Shown here one piece after another: positions 44,674 to 53,300 of a DNA stretch of 64,000 bases; position 1 is the stretch's first letter, and each line of letters opens with the position of its first letter. The notes under the pieces were generated by a model, which had not been told where the DNA came from, did no database searches, and saw only the letters and a program-made list of their open reading frames with translations. Position numbers and translations under genes: made by a program. Source of the DNA: Prevotella sp. (GTDB lineage Bacteria > Bacteroidota > Bacteroidia > Bacteroidales > Bacteroidaceae); assembly GCA_017449675.1 (NCBI GenBank), contig JAFTFG010000022.1:1-64000 (forward strand), given 5' to 3'.

Positions 44674-44681
44674 CAAAATTA
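44674..44681 (-). promoter_or_regulatory. Promoter -7 element facing SusC1
   Basis: TAATTTTG on the minus strand, followed by GCAC as at other promoters here. It lies about 208 nt upstream of the SusC1 start and inside the proposed invertible segment. No good -33 TTTG at 19-21 nt is seen. The 567-nt gap 44467-45033 also holds the left 75-bp inverted repeat and the divergent DUF6078 promoter. Confidence 0.55.
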
Positions 44682-44842
44682 AAAGAAATTTACGAAATAA
44701 CATTATCTTTTCTTGACAAATTTTGATACTTTCTTGCTTTTTTCTCGAATTTTGATGATTTTGTTAACATTCTTAGACGGATTTGTCCAATAAGTGTAAA
44801 GGCGACAATATGGGTAATCGCCTACCAGAAATGTTTATCCTC

Positions 44843-44917
44843 TGCAACATCTGCCATTCTGCAACACGTCTTGATTGACAGGGAGTTGGGTGTTGCAGAT
44901 GGGTGGCAGATGTGGCA
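44843..44917. repeat. Left 75-bp inverted repeat of the VirE unit
   Basis: An imperfect hairpin with a 25-nt arm (44843-44867), 22-nt loop and 28-nt arm (44890-44917) built from TGCCA and TGCAACAC words. It is inverted relative to 47570-47644: the inner arms match 28 of 28, the outer arms 24 of 25, and only the 22-nt loops differ. Confidence 0.88.
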
Positions 44918-44954
44918 AATCAGTCTGTTTTTGCAAATTTTTCAGGTGTTTTTC

Positions 44955-44985
44955 TTGCATTTTCAAAGATTTTTTTGTATCTTTG
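44955..44985 (+). promoter_or_regulatory. Promoter of the DUF6078-like gene
   Basis: TTG at 44955-44957, a 20-nt spacer and TATCTTTG at 44978-44985. Confidence 0.75.
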
Positions 44986-45002
44986 CACTTGATTTAGCAA
45001 CT

Positions 45003-45019
45003 ATAAGTTATAAACTTAT
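45003..45019. promoter_or_regulatory. Palindrome in the DUF6078 leader
   Basis: ATAAGTT-ATA-AACTTAT, a perfect 7-3-7 inverted repeat between promoter and start codon. It is a possible operator, with the same 3-nt centre as the palindromes downstream of the gene. Confidence 0.5.
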
Positions 45020-45033
45020 CAACAACAAAAACC

Positions 45034-45480
45034 ATGCTAGTAGAAAAATCAACTTTTCAAGGAGTTCCAAGAACTTTCATGTTGTGTTTCAACAACGAGT
45101 GTCCAATGTGTGATCACTGCCTGCGTTATCAGGTGGGTGTTCAGGAGTGTCAGCAACGTCTGTGGGGAAGGGCGGTATATCCGTCGGCCCTGAAGGACGG
45201 TAAATGCTCTTTCTATCGGAAGGCAGAGGAGGTCAAACTGGCCTATGGCTTCCATAGTTTGTACAAGAACGTTCCCAAGCATGAGCGTTCCTTGATGCGT
45301 AACATCATTACCGATTATGTGGGAAGCGTAGGCAGTTACTACCGTTATCACAATGGGGAACATATGTTGGCTCCCTGTCAGCAACAGACAATCCTTGGCT
45401 TCTTTGCGGAGCGTGGGTATGACCAAGGCATTGCTTTCGACCATTACCTGTCCACTTACAATTACGAGTTACGGGACTAA
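45034..45480 (+). CDS. Small cysteine-rich protein (DUF6078-like)
   Basis: 148-residue cytosolic protein. The N-terminal third holds a Cys cluster, CFNNECPMCDHCLRYQ (C-x4-C-x2-C-x2-C), likely to bind a metal. The C-terminal half has GSYYRYHNGEHMLAP and FFAERGYDQG. I recognise the layout as the uncharacterised DUF6078 family, common beside VirE-like genes in Bacteroidales, from memory. It is the first gene of the unit bounded by the 75-bp inverted repeats, with its own promoter and a palindrome array directly after its stop. A DNA-binding role for the Cys cluster is a guess. Confidence 0.75.
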   Translation: MLVEKSTFQGVPRTFMLCFNNECPMCDHCLRYQVGVQECQQRLWGRAVYPSALKDGKCSFYRKAEEVKLAYGFHSLYKNVPKHERSLMRNIITDYVGSVGSYYRYHNGEHMLAPCQQQTILGFFAERGYDQGIAFDHYLSTYNYELRD

Positions 45481-45507
45481 GAACCCGTCGGGATGCTTCT
45501 TCCTGCA

Positions 45508-45636
45508 AGTTCCCTATAAGGGAACTGGTTATTCCGTATAAGGGAACACTTTGCTCCCCTGTGGGGAACAAGTTGTTCCGTAGGACGGAACACTTCACAA
45601 TATACGATGGAATGAAGTGTTCCCTTGGCGGGAACA
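45508..45636. repeat. 22-bp-phased array of GTTCC palindromes
   Basis: 19-bp palindromes of the form TGTTCCCT-NNN-AGGGAACA centred at 45517, 45539, 45561, 45583 and 45627, all on an exact 22-bp grid. The sixth grid point, 45605, is degenerate but is the centre of an 11-bp inverted repeat, GGAACACTTCA / TGAAGTGTTCC. The array fills the 207-nt gap between the DUF6078-like and VirE-like genes. No TAnnTTTG promoter is seen before the latter. Confidence 0.88.
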
Positions 45637-45687
45637 AGTGGAAGAAGCGGTCTGAACGAATAATCATTATCAAATTTATCTACAACA

Positions 45688-47532
45688 ATGAAACTATCTT
45701 TTATCAGAACAGACAAGCAAAACCGTAAGCATTTCAAGAACGTTCCTCTGGAAACCATGATGCAGAAGGTATTACAAGACAATGTGACTAACGACATCGA
45801 GAACCTGCGTGACTTCGTTGAAAGGGCAGACTCATGGATGACCTATGGCAGGATGCATCGCATCCCCGCAGCCTACCCCTCCGTGACCATGAGGACGACC
45901 AAGGAAGGCGACCGCCAAGTGACCGGTTTCAACGGGTTGTTGACCCTGACAGTAGGACCGCTTCATGACTTGAAGGAGGCAGAAGCCGTGAAACGAATGG
46001 CGGCCCTCTTGCCATGTACGAAGGTCGCTCTGCGGGGGAGTAGCGGGAAAACGGTGAAGATACTGATCAGTGCCTCCCGTCCCAACGGTAGTCTTCCCGA
46101 AGAGGAAAACGAGATGGAGGCGTTCTGCAAACAGGCCTATCCTCTCGTCTGCCGTATCTATGAGACGGTTATCCAACTGGCGGCTACCAGTGAGAGACTG
46201 ACTGTCATGCCAGCCGTACGGGAAGGGAACACCAGTTTGTTGATGGCGGGCTTTCGCATGACGGTAGACCCTCATCCTTATATGCGTGAGGAAACGATGG
46301 CGATCAATATTCCCGAAAACCTGCCTGTTGAGGAGGTCGGCATCATCCCTGGCCCCTCCAAGAATGCGGAGGCCCCATCCTCACCGGCCATCTCTGAGAT
46401 GATGCAAAGACTAATCGACCTGTTGGAGCAGCAATATAACTTCCGGATGAATACGATGATGGGCTATGTGGAGTATCGCAAGAAGGAGAAATGGCACCTG
46501 GGATGGCGACCTGTCGATGAGCGGGTGCGCAACAGTCTGGCGATGGAGGCACGGCTGGCCGGTCTGAATGTGTGGGATAAGGATATCGTGCGTTACCTGA
46601 ACTCAGGCATGGTGCGTGCCTATAATCCGATAGAGGAGTATCTCTGGGGCCTGGTCAACAAATGGGACGGGCGAGACTATATCGGAGCCTTGGCGAGAAG
46701 GGTGCCTACCAAGAATCCCCACTGGCCCCAGTGGTTCCGGACATGGTTCCTGGCGATGGTGGCACAGTGGTTAGGGATGAAACGGAACTATGGCAACGCA
46801 TTGGTGCCGCTTCTCATCTCCAAACAGGGATATAACAAGTCTACTTTCTGCAAGTCGCTCATCCCGATAGACCTGCAATGGGGCTATACCGACAACCTCA
46901 TCCTGTCGGAGAAGAAGAGTGTGCTGCAGGCCATGAGTCAGTTCTTGCTCATCAATCTCGATGAGTTCAACCAGATATCTCCTGCCGTGCAGCAAGGATT
47001 TCTGAAGAATATCATCCAACTGGCCTCTGTGAAGGTGAAACGACCCTATGGCAGACATGTGGAGGATTTTCCCCGTCTGGCTTCCTTTATCGCCACGACC
47101 AATATGGCGGATATCCTGGTTGACCCCTCCGGCAACCGTCGTTTTATAGGAGTGGAACTGACTGGGCCTATCGATGTGTCCCAGAAAATCAACTATGATC
47201 AACTCTATGCGCAGGCTGTCACCTTGTTGGACCAAAAAGAGCCGACATGGTTGGATGAGGAACAGACCCGTCTGCTGATGGAGTCCAACCGACAGTTCCA
47301 ACTATGCTCGCCTGAAGAACAGTTCTTTGAGGAGTGCTTCACGATTCCCGAGAAGGAGGAGGATGGCACGTACCTGACTACTGCGGCCATCTTTGCTGTC
47401 ATTAAGAAGAAGGCCGGCTCTGCCATCCGGTATGGTAACCTCATCGCTTTTGGTCGCTTCCTTTCGAATATGGAGCATTTGAAACAGAAGCGAATCCGAC
47501 AAGGAACTGCCTATCTGGTTCGTCAAAAGTGA
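45688..47532 (+). CDS. VirE/VapE-type NTPase (BT4734-like N-terminal domain)
   Basis: 614 residues. The N-terminal 200 residues resemble the BT4734/VirE N-terminal domain (FNGLLTLTVGPL, KVALRGSSGKTVKI), which is related to primase-type folds. Then comes a P-loop ATPase of the virulence-associated E kind: Walker A ISKQGYNKST with K384 and Walker B LLINLDEFN with D425-E426, followed by FIATTNMADIL (sensor). The C-terminus (YGNLIAFGRFL) is a small winged-helix-like end. Such proteins act as replicative helicase or primase-like enzymes in phage and satellite elements. Its role outside an obvious phage is unknown. Confidence 0.82.
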   Translation: MKLSFIRTDKQNRKHFKNVPLETMMQKVLQDNVTNDIENLRDFVERADSWMTYGRMHRIPAAYPSVTMRTTKEGDRQVTGFNGLLTLTVGPLHDLKEAEAVKRMAALLPCTKVALRGSSGKTVKILISASRPNGSLPEEENEMEAFCKQAYPLVCRIYETVIQLAATSERLTVMPAVREGNTSLLMAGFRMTVDPHPYMREETMAINIPENLPVEEVGIIPGPSKNAEAPSSPAISEMMQRLIDLLEQQYNFRMNTMMGYVEYRKKEKWHLGWRPVDERVRNSLAMEARLAGLNVWDKDIVRYLNSGMVRAYNPIEEYLWGLVNKWDGRDYIGALARRVPTKNPHWPQWFRTWFLAMVAQWLGMKRNYGNALVPLLISKQGYNKSTFCKSLIPIDLQWGYTDNLILSEKKSVLQAMSQFLLINLDEFNQISPAVQQGFLKNIIQLASVKVKRPYGRHVEDFPRLASFIATTNMADILVDPSGNRRFIGVELTGPIDVSQKINYDQLYAQAVTLLDQKEPTWLDEEQTRLLMESNRQFQLCSPEEQFFEECFTIPEKEEDGTYLTTAAIFAVIKKKAGSAIRYGNLIAFGRFLSNMEHLKQKRIRQGTAYLVRQK

Positions 47533-47569
47533 GTTTTGAACGACCTATCGAAGTGAAAATAGTCCGATC

Positions 47570-47644
47570 TGCCACATCTGCCACCCATCTGCAACACGTA
47601 ATCCATTGATTATCAGTAAGTGTTGCAGAATGGCAGATGTGGCA
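47570..47644. repeat. Right 75-bp inverted repeat of the VirE unit
   Basis: A 28-nt arm (47570-47597), 22-nt loop and 25-nt arm (47620-47644). It is the inverted mate of 44843-44917. Together they bound a 2.8-kb unit with the DUF6078-like and VirE-like genes. Confidence 0.88.
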
Positions 47645-47677
47645 GAGGATTAAAAAACTGTAGTAGGCGGTTGAGGC

Positions 47678-47755
47678 CCTCATCTTTTTCAATGGGGATG
47701 CCTTGATTGAGAGCCATGACGGCAAAACTATGTCGAGCGCAGTGGAAGGTGATAT
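47678..47755 (-). pseudogene. Internally deleted copy of the integrase gene
   Basis: 47687-47755 is identical in all 69 bases to 49504-49572, which codes for residues about 242-264 of the intact recombinase including the catalytic His-x-x-Arg. 47678-47690 matches 49314-49326, the 3' end of that gene with its stop codon. The two pieces are joined directly, so about 180 bp between them are missing. Nothing of the rest of the gene is left. The lack of any mismatch points to recent duplication or gene conversion. Confidence 0.85.
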
Positions 47756-47778
47756 TAAATAATGTTGTGCTAAAGTGT

Positions 47779-47861
47779 TGAGAATTTCGGCAAATTAAGA
47801 TAATTAGTTATTGAGAATTTCGGCAAATACGCACACTTGGCTACTGAGAATTTCGGCAAAT
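47779..47861 (+). repeat. Three 17-bp direct repeats with 33-bp period
   Basis: TGAGAATTTCGGCAAAT occurs exactly at 47779-47795, 47812-47828 and 47845-47861. The period is exactly 33 bp, about three helical turns, and the 16-bp spacers differ. It lies directly upstream of the ATPase promoter (47876-47906) and could be an operator or iteron. The 399-nt gap 47533-47931 also holds the right 75-bp repeat and the integrase remnant. Confidence 0.88.
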
Positions 47862-47875
47862 TCTTTAAATATTCC

Positions 47876-47906
47876 TTGGAGAATCCGAAAAGAATCGCTA
47901 TCTTTG
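47876..47906 (+). promoter_or_regulatory. Promoter of the AAA ATPase gene
   Basis: TTG at 47876-47878, a 20-nt spacer and TATCTTTG at 47899-47906; leader about 20 nt. Confidence 0.75.
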
Positions 47907-47931
47907 CGTCGTATTTTCAAGATTACTAAGT

Positions 47932-49293
47932 ATGTCAGAAAGAATTTTCAAGCGGAAGATATATGATCAGATGCTCAAGTGGAAGAAAAATCAGCATGGT
48001 ACGACTGCTTTGCTGATTCGGGGAGCCCGTCGTGTCGGCAAATCCACTGTTGCTGAGGATTTCGCCCGGAGAGAGTATGAAAGTTATCTGTTAGTGGACT
48101 TTTCCAAGGCTTCGCTGGCTGTTCATCATCTGTTTGAGGACATCTCAGACCTTGACTATATCTTCACTCAATTGCAACTGACCTATCGCAAAAGTCTGAA
48201 GCCCCATAAATCCGTCATCATCTTCGATGAAATCCAGAAGCAGCCGTTAGCCCGTCAGGCTATCAAAAGTCTGGTGGCAGATGGCCGCTATGACTATATA
48301 GAAACTGGCTCGTTGTTGAGCATCAAGCGAAAAGGCAAAGGACAGAAAGGTAAGCAAAAGAGTATCCTGATTCCCAGTGAAGAAACGCGAATAGACATGT
48401 ACCCAATGGACTATGAGGAATTTCGCTGGGCAATGGGTGACGAAGCCACGATACCATTACTGCGTAATATATTCGATGCCCGTCAGCCGTTGGGCGATGC
48501 AACTAATCGAAAGATGATGCGTGACTTCCGTCTATATGTGTTGGTGGGAGGAATGCCTCAGGCTGTCAATGACTATCTTGACACCCATGACCTGAGCGTC
48601 GTTGACCAGCGCAAGCGGAGTATCCTCGACCTCTACGACGAAGACTTCTACGACCTTGACCCTACAGGTCAGACCTCCGATTTGTTTCATGCTATTCCAT
48701 CCCAGTTGAATAGCAATGCCTCACGCTATCAGGTAAGCAGTGTTATTGCAGGGGGAAAGATTGACCGTTTGAGAGAACAGATTGCCATACTGAGAGATTC
48801 GATGACAGTCAATCTTGCTTATCATACTAATGATCCGAGTGCAGGACTGGCATCGCACATGAACAGAGACCAATTCAAGTTGTACTGCGGTGACATAGGT
48901 CTGTTTGTGACACTGGCCTTTTGGGATGATGCTTTCACCGAAAACCTTATTTACCAAAAGGTTTTGAGTGACAATCTGAAAGCAGATGTAGGCTATGTTT
49001 ATGAGAACGTAGTGGCGCAGATGCTTGTTGCAGCCGGTCACAAGTTGTACTATCATACTTGGCCTACACCGTCGGGCAAACACAATTATGAAATAGACTT
49101 CCTATTGTCACGACAGGCCAAGGTGTGTCCCATAGAGGTAAAATCCTCCACGTCTAACGTACACACCTCTATTGACGAGTTCCAGAAGAAGTTCTCGTCT
49201 CGTATCTATCAACGATATCTACTTCATGCCAAGGACATGAGAAAGGAGCAGGATATGCTATGTTTGCCGCTATACATGGCTATGTTTATTTGA
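47932..49293 (+). CDS. AAA ATPase with DUF4143-type C-terminal part
   Basis: 453-residue protein of the large family of prokaryotic AAA ATPases that carry DUF4143. Walker A is GARRVGKST (K37) and Walker B is VIIFDEIQ (D99-E100). The middle part ends with a helical region (YDEDFYDLDPTGQTSD). Near the C-terminus, NYEIDFLLSRQAKVCPIEVK has the D ... ExK spacing of a PD-(D/E)xK nuclease fold. The family has no settled function; it is often in mobile or variable regions. Here it sits between the integrase remnant and the intact integrase, with its own repeats and promoter. Confidence 0.83.
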   Translation: MSERIFKRKIYDQMLKWKKNQHGTTALLIRGARRVGKSTVAEDFARREYESYLLVDFSKASLAVHHLFEDISDLDYIFTQLQLTYRKSLKPHKSVIIFDEIQKQPLARQAIKSLVADGRYDYIETGSLLSIKRKGKGQKGKQKSILIPSEETRIDMYPMDYEEFRWAMGDEATIPLLRNIFDARQPLGDATNRKMMRDFRLYVLVGGMPQAVNDYLDTHDLSVVDQRKRSILDLYDEDFYDLDPTGQTSDLFHAIPSQLNSNASRYQVSSVIAGGKIDRLREQIAILRDSMTVNLAYHTNDPSAGLASHMNRDQFKLYCGDIGLFVTLAFWDDAFTENLIYQKVLSDNLKADVGYVYENVVAQMLVAAGHKLYYHTWPTPSGKHNYEIDFLLSRQAKVCPIEVKSSTSNVHTSIDEFQKKFSSRIYQRYLLHAKDMRKEQDMLCLPLYMAMFI

Positions 49294-49315
49294 ATAGCCA
49301 CACAGAATGAAATCC

Positions 49316-50296
49316 TCATCTTTTTCTAAGGAATGACAGAATCTTGTTTTTAATACGACTGTGTAAACTTTCCTTTTTCTCAGAAAAAATGGGATTTAGG
49401 TTGTTTTCAAAATGCTTGAAATCAGAACCAAGTTTCTTCATCGTGATACGGGCGTATATCTGGGTCGTTTTGATGTTGGAATGTCCCAGGATGCGACTTA
49501 GACTTTCAATGGGGATGCCTTGATTGAGAGCCATGACGGCAAAACTATGTCGAGCGCAGTGGAAGGTGATATGTCTATGGATTCCACACTCATTTAATAC
49601 GCTGGATAGCCTTTTTGCAATGGCGTGGTATTCACACCAGTCAAAGATCTGTTGTTTGTCGTTCTTGGCATAACGCCGGATGATCCCATATGCTTGAGGA
49701 AGCAGCCGTACTTGGAAAGGGATTCCTGTTTTGTGTCTTGATGAGATGATCCATCGATAACCGTCAAGGAGGAAGATGTCTGTGAGTTTCAACTGGCGGA
49801 TATCAATATATGACATACCCGTCAAGGCAGAAAACACAAAAAGATCCCGTACATAGGCTTGCATAGGGTTAATAAAAGGATGGTTCATGATTAGACGTAT
49901 TTCGTCTTCTGACAAATATTCCCTCTCACGGATATTTTTGGCAATATGAAATTCCGCGAATGGGTTCCTGTTAATCAACCCTCTTCTGTGAGCCCTTAGG
50001 ATAACACCTTTGAGCATCATGCAGTTCAGCCATATAGTAGCACCCCTCAGCCCTCTGTCTATACTTAGGTATACACTGAAACGCTGGATAAAATCCAGTT
50101 GTAGGCGAGATAAGGGAATGTCTGATTGGTGCTCCCATGCCTTTATGAAGTCTGCGACATAGTTTCTTGCTCGCAACATAATATGATAGGAGTGTATGGA
50201 GCGGTCTTTACCGACTCGTAATTGAAATTGATAATTGTCGGCATCAAATGCCTGTAGCAATGTCATAGATTGCATTGTTTTTCTTGACTGTTTCAT
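49316..50296 (-). CDS. Tyrosine recombinase (candidate SusC-locus invertase)
   Basis: 326 residues: an N-terminal SAM-like DNA-binding domain at about 30-110 and a catalytic domain from 125. Expected active-site residues are K189 (SSRHKTG), H246 and R249 (FHCARHSF), H272 (GHSNIKTT) and the nucleophile Y281. The Arg-I position holds S162 (LTGMSYIDI), as described for IntDOT of CTnDOT, so this is not a sign of decay. It is divergent from SusC2, with the 22-bp repeat beside its promoter. Tyrosine recombinases of this kind are known to invert SusC/SusD loci in Bacteroides fragilis; an invertase role here is inferred from position and repeats. Confidence 0.88.
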   Translation of the reverse strand: MKQSRKTMQSMTLLQAFDADNYQFQLRVGKDRSIHSYHIMLRARNYVADFIKAWEHQSDIPLSRLQLDFIQRFSVYLSIDRGLRGATIWLNCMMLKGVILRAHRRGLINRNPFAEFHIAKNIREREYLSEDEIRLIMNHPFINPMQAYVRDLFVFSALTGMSYIDIRQLKLTDIFLLDGYRWIISSRHKTGIPFQVRLLPQAYGIIRRYAKNDKQQIFDWCEYHAIAKRLSSVLNECGIHRHITFHCARHSFAVMALNQGIPIESLSRILGHSNIKTTQIYARITMKKLGSDFKHFENNLNPIFSEKKESLHSRIKNKILSFLRKR

Positions 50297-50323
50297 AATA
50301 AGCGATTTAAATGAATAACTCGC

Positions 50324-50354
50324 TAAAGATAATGCTTTTCAACCGTTCGTCAAA
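50324..50354 (-). promoter_or_regulatory. Integrase promoter
   Basis: On the minus strand TTTG (50351-50354), exactly 19 nt, then TATCTTTA (50324-50331), one base from the consensus. It starts 5 nt from the right 22-bp repeat and points away from SusC2. Confidence 0.7.
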
Positions 50355-50358
50355 ACTT

Positions 50359-50380
50359 AATACTTAAGTATGAATCAAAA
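50359..50380 (+). repeat. Right copy of the SusC inverted repeat
   Basis: 22 bp: AA + TACTTAAGTATGAATCAAAA, with the SusC2 start codon inside, the exact inverted mate of 44456-44477. The distance between copies is 5881 bp. SusC3 at 61738 keeps only the last 14 bases (AGTATGAATCAAAA). Confidence 0.85.
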
Positions 50381-53300
50381 TATAAAAAAGATTGTGCTGC
50401 TAATGGGTGCATGCCTTTTAGGGATGTACTCACCTGTAATGGCTGCCAACGAGACATCGGTGGAGGCTGTTCAGCAGACAACGAAGAAGATTACTGGTAC
50501 CGTCAGTGACGCACAAGGTCCTGTCATCGGTGCGAGCGTAGTTGAAAAGGGAACCGCCAATGGCGTGGTGACCGATTTCGACGGAAATTTTACGCTGAGT
50601 GTGAAGCCAGGGGCTACGTTGGTGGTCTCCTATATCGGCTACATTCCAAGGGAGATTGTTGTGGGCAATCAGTCAAATATTGACATCACCCTAAAGGAGG
50701 ACAATGCCCTTCTAGAAGAGGTTGTCGTTATCGGTTACGGTGTCCAGAAGAAAAAGTTGGTCACCGGTGCCACCCTTCAGGTGAAGGGTGAGGATGTGGC
50801 CAAACTGAACACCTCCAATCCCTTGCAGGCCTTACAGGGTCAGACTCCTGGTATGACCATTATCTCAGAGTCTGGTCAGCCTGGTGAGGGACTGAAAGTA
50901 AATATCCGTGGTCTCGGTACTACAGGTTCCAGCGGCCCACTGTATATCATCGATGGCGTACGTGGTGACATTGCCACGGTGAATCCCGCCGATATTGAGT
51001 CGATTGACGTGTTGAAGGACGCTGCCTCCGCTGCCATCTACGGTTCACAGTCTGCCAATGGTGTCGTACTGGTGACTACCAAGAGTGGTAAGGAAGGTCG
51101 CGCCATTGTCAGTTTCGATGCTTACTATGGTTGGCAGAATGCTCCCCGCAAGATGAAGATGCTCAACTCCAAGCAGTATATGTCTATCATGGACGAGCAG
51201 AATATCAACTCTGGAGGCTCTGCCTATGACTGGTATGGACTGAAAGAGGACGGAACCCCGAAATATGCCAGTATCTTCGACAAAGACGGGAATATTATTG
51301 ACACAGACTGGGTCAATGAGATGTTCAAAGACAATGCAGAGACCTATAGTGCCAACCTAAGTGTCAGCGGCGGCAGTCAGAAAGGCAATTATGCCTTGTC
51401 AATGGGCTATATGAGTCAGGAGGGTATCGTAGGCGGAAAGGATGTTTCCAGTTATTCCCGCTATAATTTCCGTGTGAACTCCGAGTATCAGGTGATTGAC
51501 AAGTTTCTGAAGATCGGTGAGCAGATTTCTTTGATCTATTATAAAAAAAACGGGCTGAGCGTAGGAAATGCCTACAACAACTCACTTCGTGCCGCCTTCG
51601 GTACTTCTCCGCTCGCTCCTATCTACAGCGATAACGGCAAGTATGGAAGTCCATATAACGACACATCTGACAGTGAGTGGTTCAACGCCGACGGCAACCC
51701 CTATGGTGTGATGATGACCACCAATAACAATAAGACACAGAACTACACGGTATCTGCCAACGCTTATGCTGAATTTGAGTTTATCAAGAACCTGAAGTTC
51801 CGTACAACCTTGGGTGTGAAGTACGACTCCAACAACTATCGTAGTTTCTCACCACTTTATCATTTCTCTATCTATAGTTATCAGGACACCCGTACTGGTG
51901 TGTCACAGAGTGCCAGCGACGGCTTCGGCATCACTTGGACTAACACCCTGAGTTATAACTTTGACATCAAGGAACACCACTTCGATACGATGATCGGTTA
52001 TGAGACTTACCGTACAGAAGGACAGAGCATCTATGCCGCCAACGGCTCACTGCGCGATGGCTTTGACACTTGGGCTTATGCATATCTGGGCAATGGCACC
52101 GCCACCAATCAGGAAGGAGGTCTTTCTGTTAGCGGCTCACCTTGGGATGAGGAGCGTATGGTCAGTTACTTCGCCCGTGTCGGATGGAACTGGAAAGAAA
52201 CCTACATGGTGAACGCCACCTTGCGGTGCGACGGCTCTAGCCGTTTTGCCTCTGGTCATCGCTTCGGTTGGTTCCCTTCTATCTCCGCAGGTTGGGTCAT
52301 GACCAACGAGAAATTTATGCAGCCCGTAACCAAGTTCATGGACTACTTCAAGATCCGTGTTTCTTGGGGACAGGTAGGTAACCAGAATATCGGTAACTAT
52401 ATGTACCTTGCTCCAATGGGCTTCAATAACTACTATTATAACTTCGGTACTACGCTCGGTTCTGATGCAGACCAGTGGGGTGCCGTTCCTACTCGCTTAG
52501 GCAATGAGGATATTACCTGGGAGACCTCTGAGCAGTTCGATCTCGGTTTCGATGCCCGTTTCCTCAACCAGCGACTGAACGTCAACTTTGACTTCTACGT
52601 GAAGACCACCAAGGACTGGCTCGTACAGCCTCCCGTACTGGCGACGGTAGGAACTGGTGCTCCCTACATCAACGGTGGTGACGTTAAGAACACCGGTGTG
52701 GAACTCGGATTGAGTTGGAACGACCGCATCGGTAAGAACTTCCGATATTATGTAAACGTCAACGGCGCTTATAATAAGAATAAGGTAGGTAATATCCCCA
52801 ATGAGGATGGTATCATCCATGGTGAGACAGGTTCCGTGCTCTACGACAACTCAGGTGAGTTTTACCGTGCCTCTAACGGTGAGCCAATCGGTTACTTCTG
52901 GGGTTATAAGACCGCCGGCATCTTCCAAAACCAGCAGGAAATTAACGACTGGATTGCTGCAGGCAATGGTGTGCTACAGTCTAATGTACAGCCTGGTGAC
53001 GTGAAGTATTATGATATCAACCATGACGGTGTCATTGATGAGAGCGACAAGGTGAACCTTGGCAACGGTATGCCTGACTTCACCTATGGTTTCTCCTTTG
53101 GCTTCGACTGGAAGGGCTTTGACTTCTCCGTACAGGCTAACGGACAGACTGGTAATAAGATTGTGCAGACCCTGCGTAACGTAGGTACCACAACTGCCAA
53201 CTACACCACCGCTATCCTCGACCGTTGGACAGGTGAAGGAACCAGCAACAAGATTCCTCGTGTCACCAATACCAACATCAACTATCAGTTCTCGGATCTC

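Noticed and set aside
45508..45636. CRISPR-like array
   Set aside because: The regular units are themselves palindromes with 3-nt centres and gaps of only 3 nt; there are no spacer-sized unique segments and no cas genes.
47678..49326. ATPase gene as a transposon insertion with target-site duplication CCTCATCTTTTTC
   Set aside because: The 13-bp direct repeat belongs to the integrase 3' end and its truncated copy; no terminal inverted repeats or transposase are present.
49316..50296. Integrase inactive because the first catalytic Arg is missing
   Set aside because: Ser at this place is known in the active Bacteroidota recombinase IntDOT, and the Lys, His, Arg, His and Tyr positions are all present.
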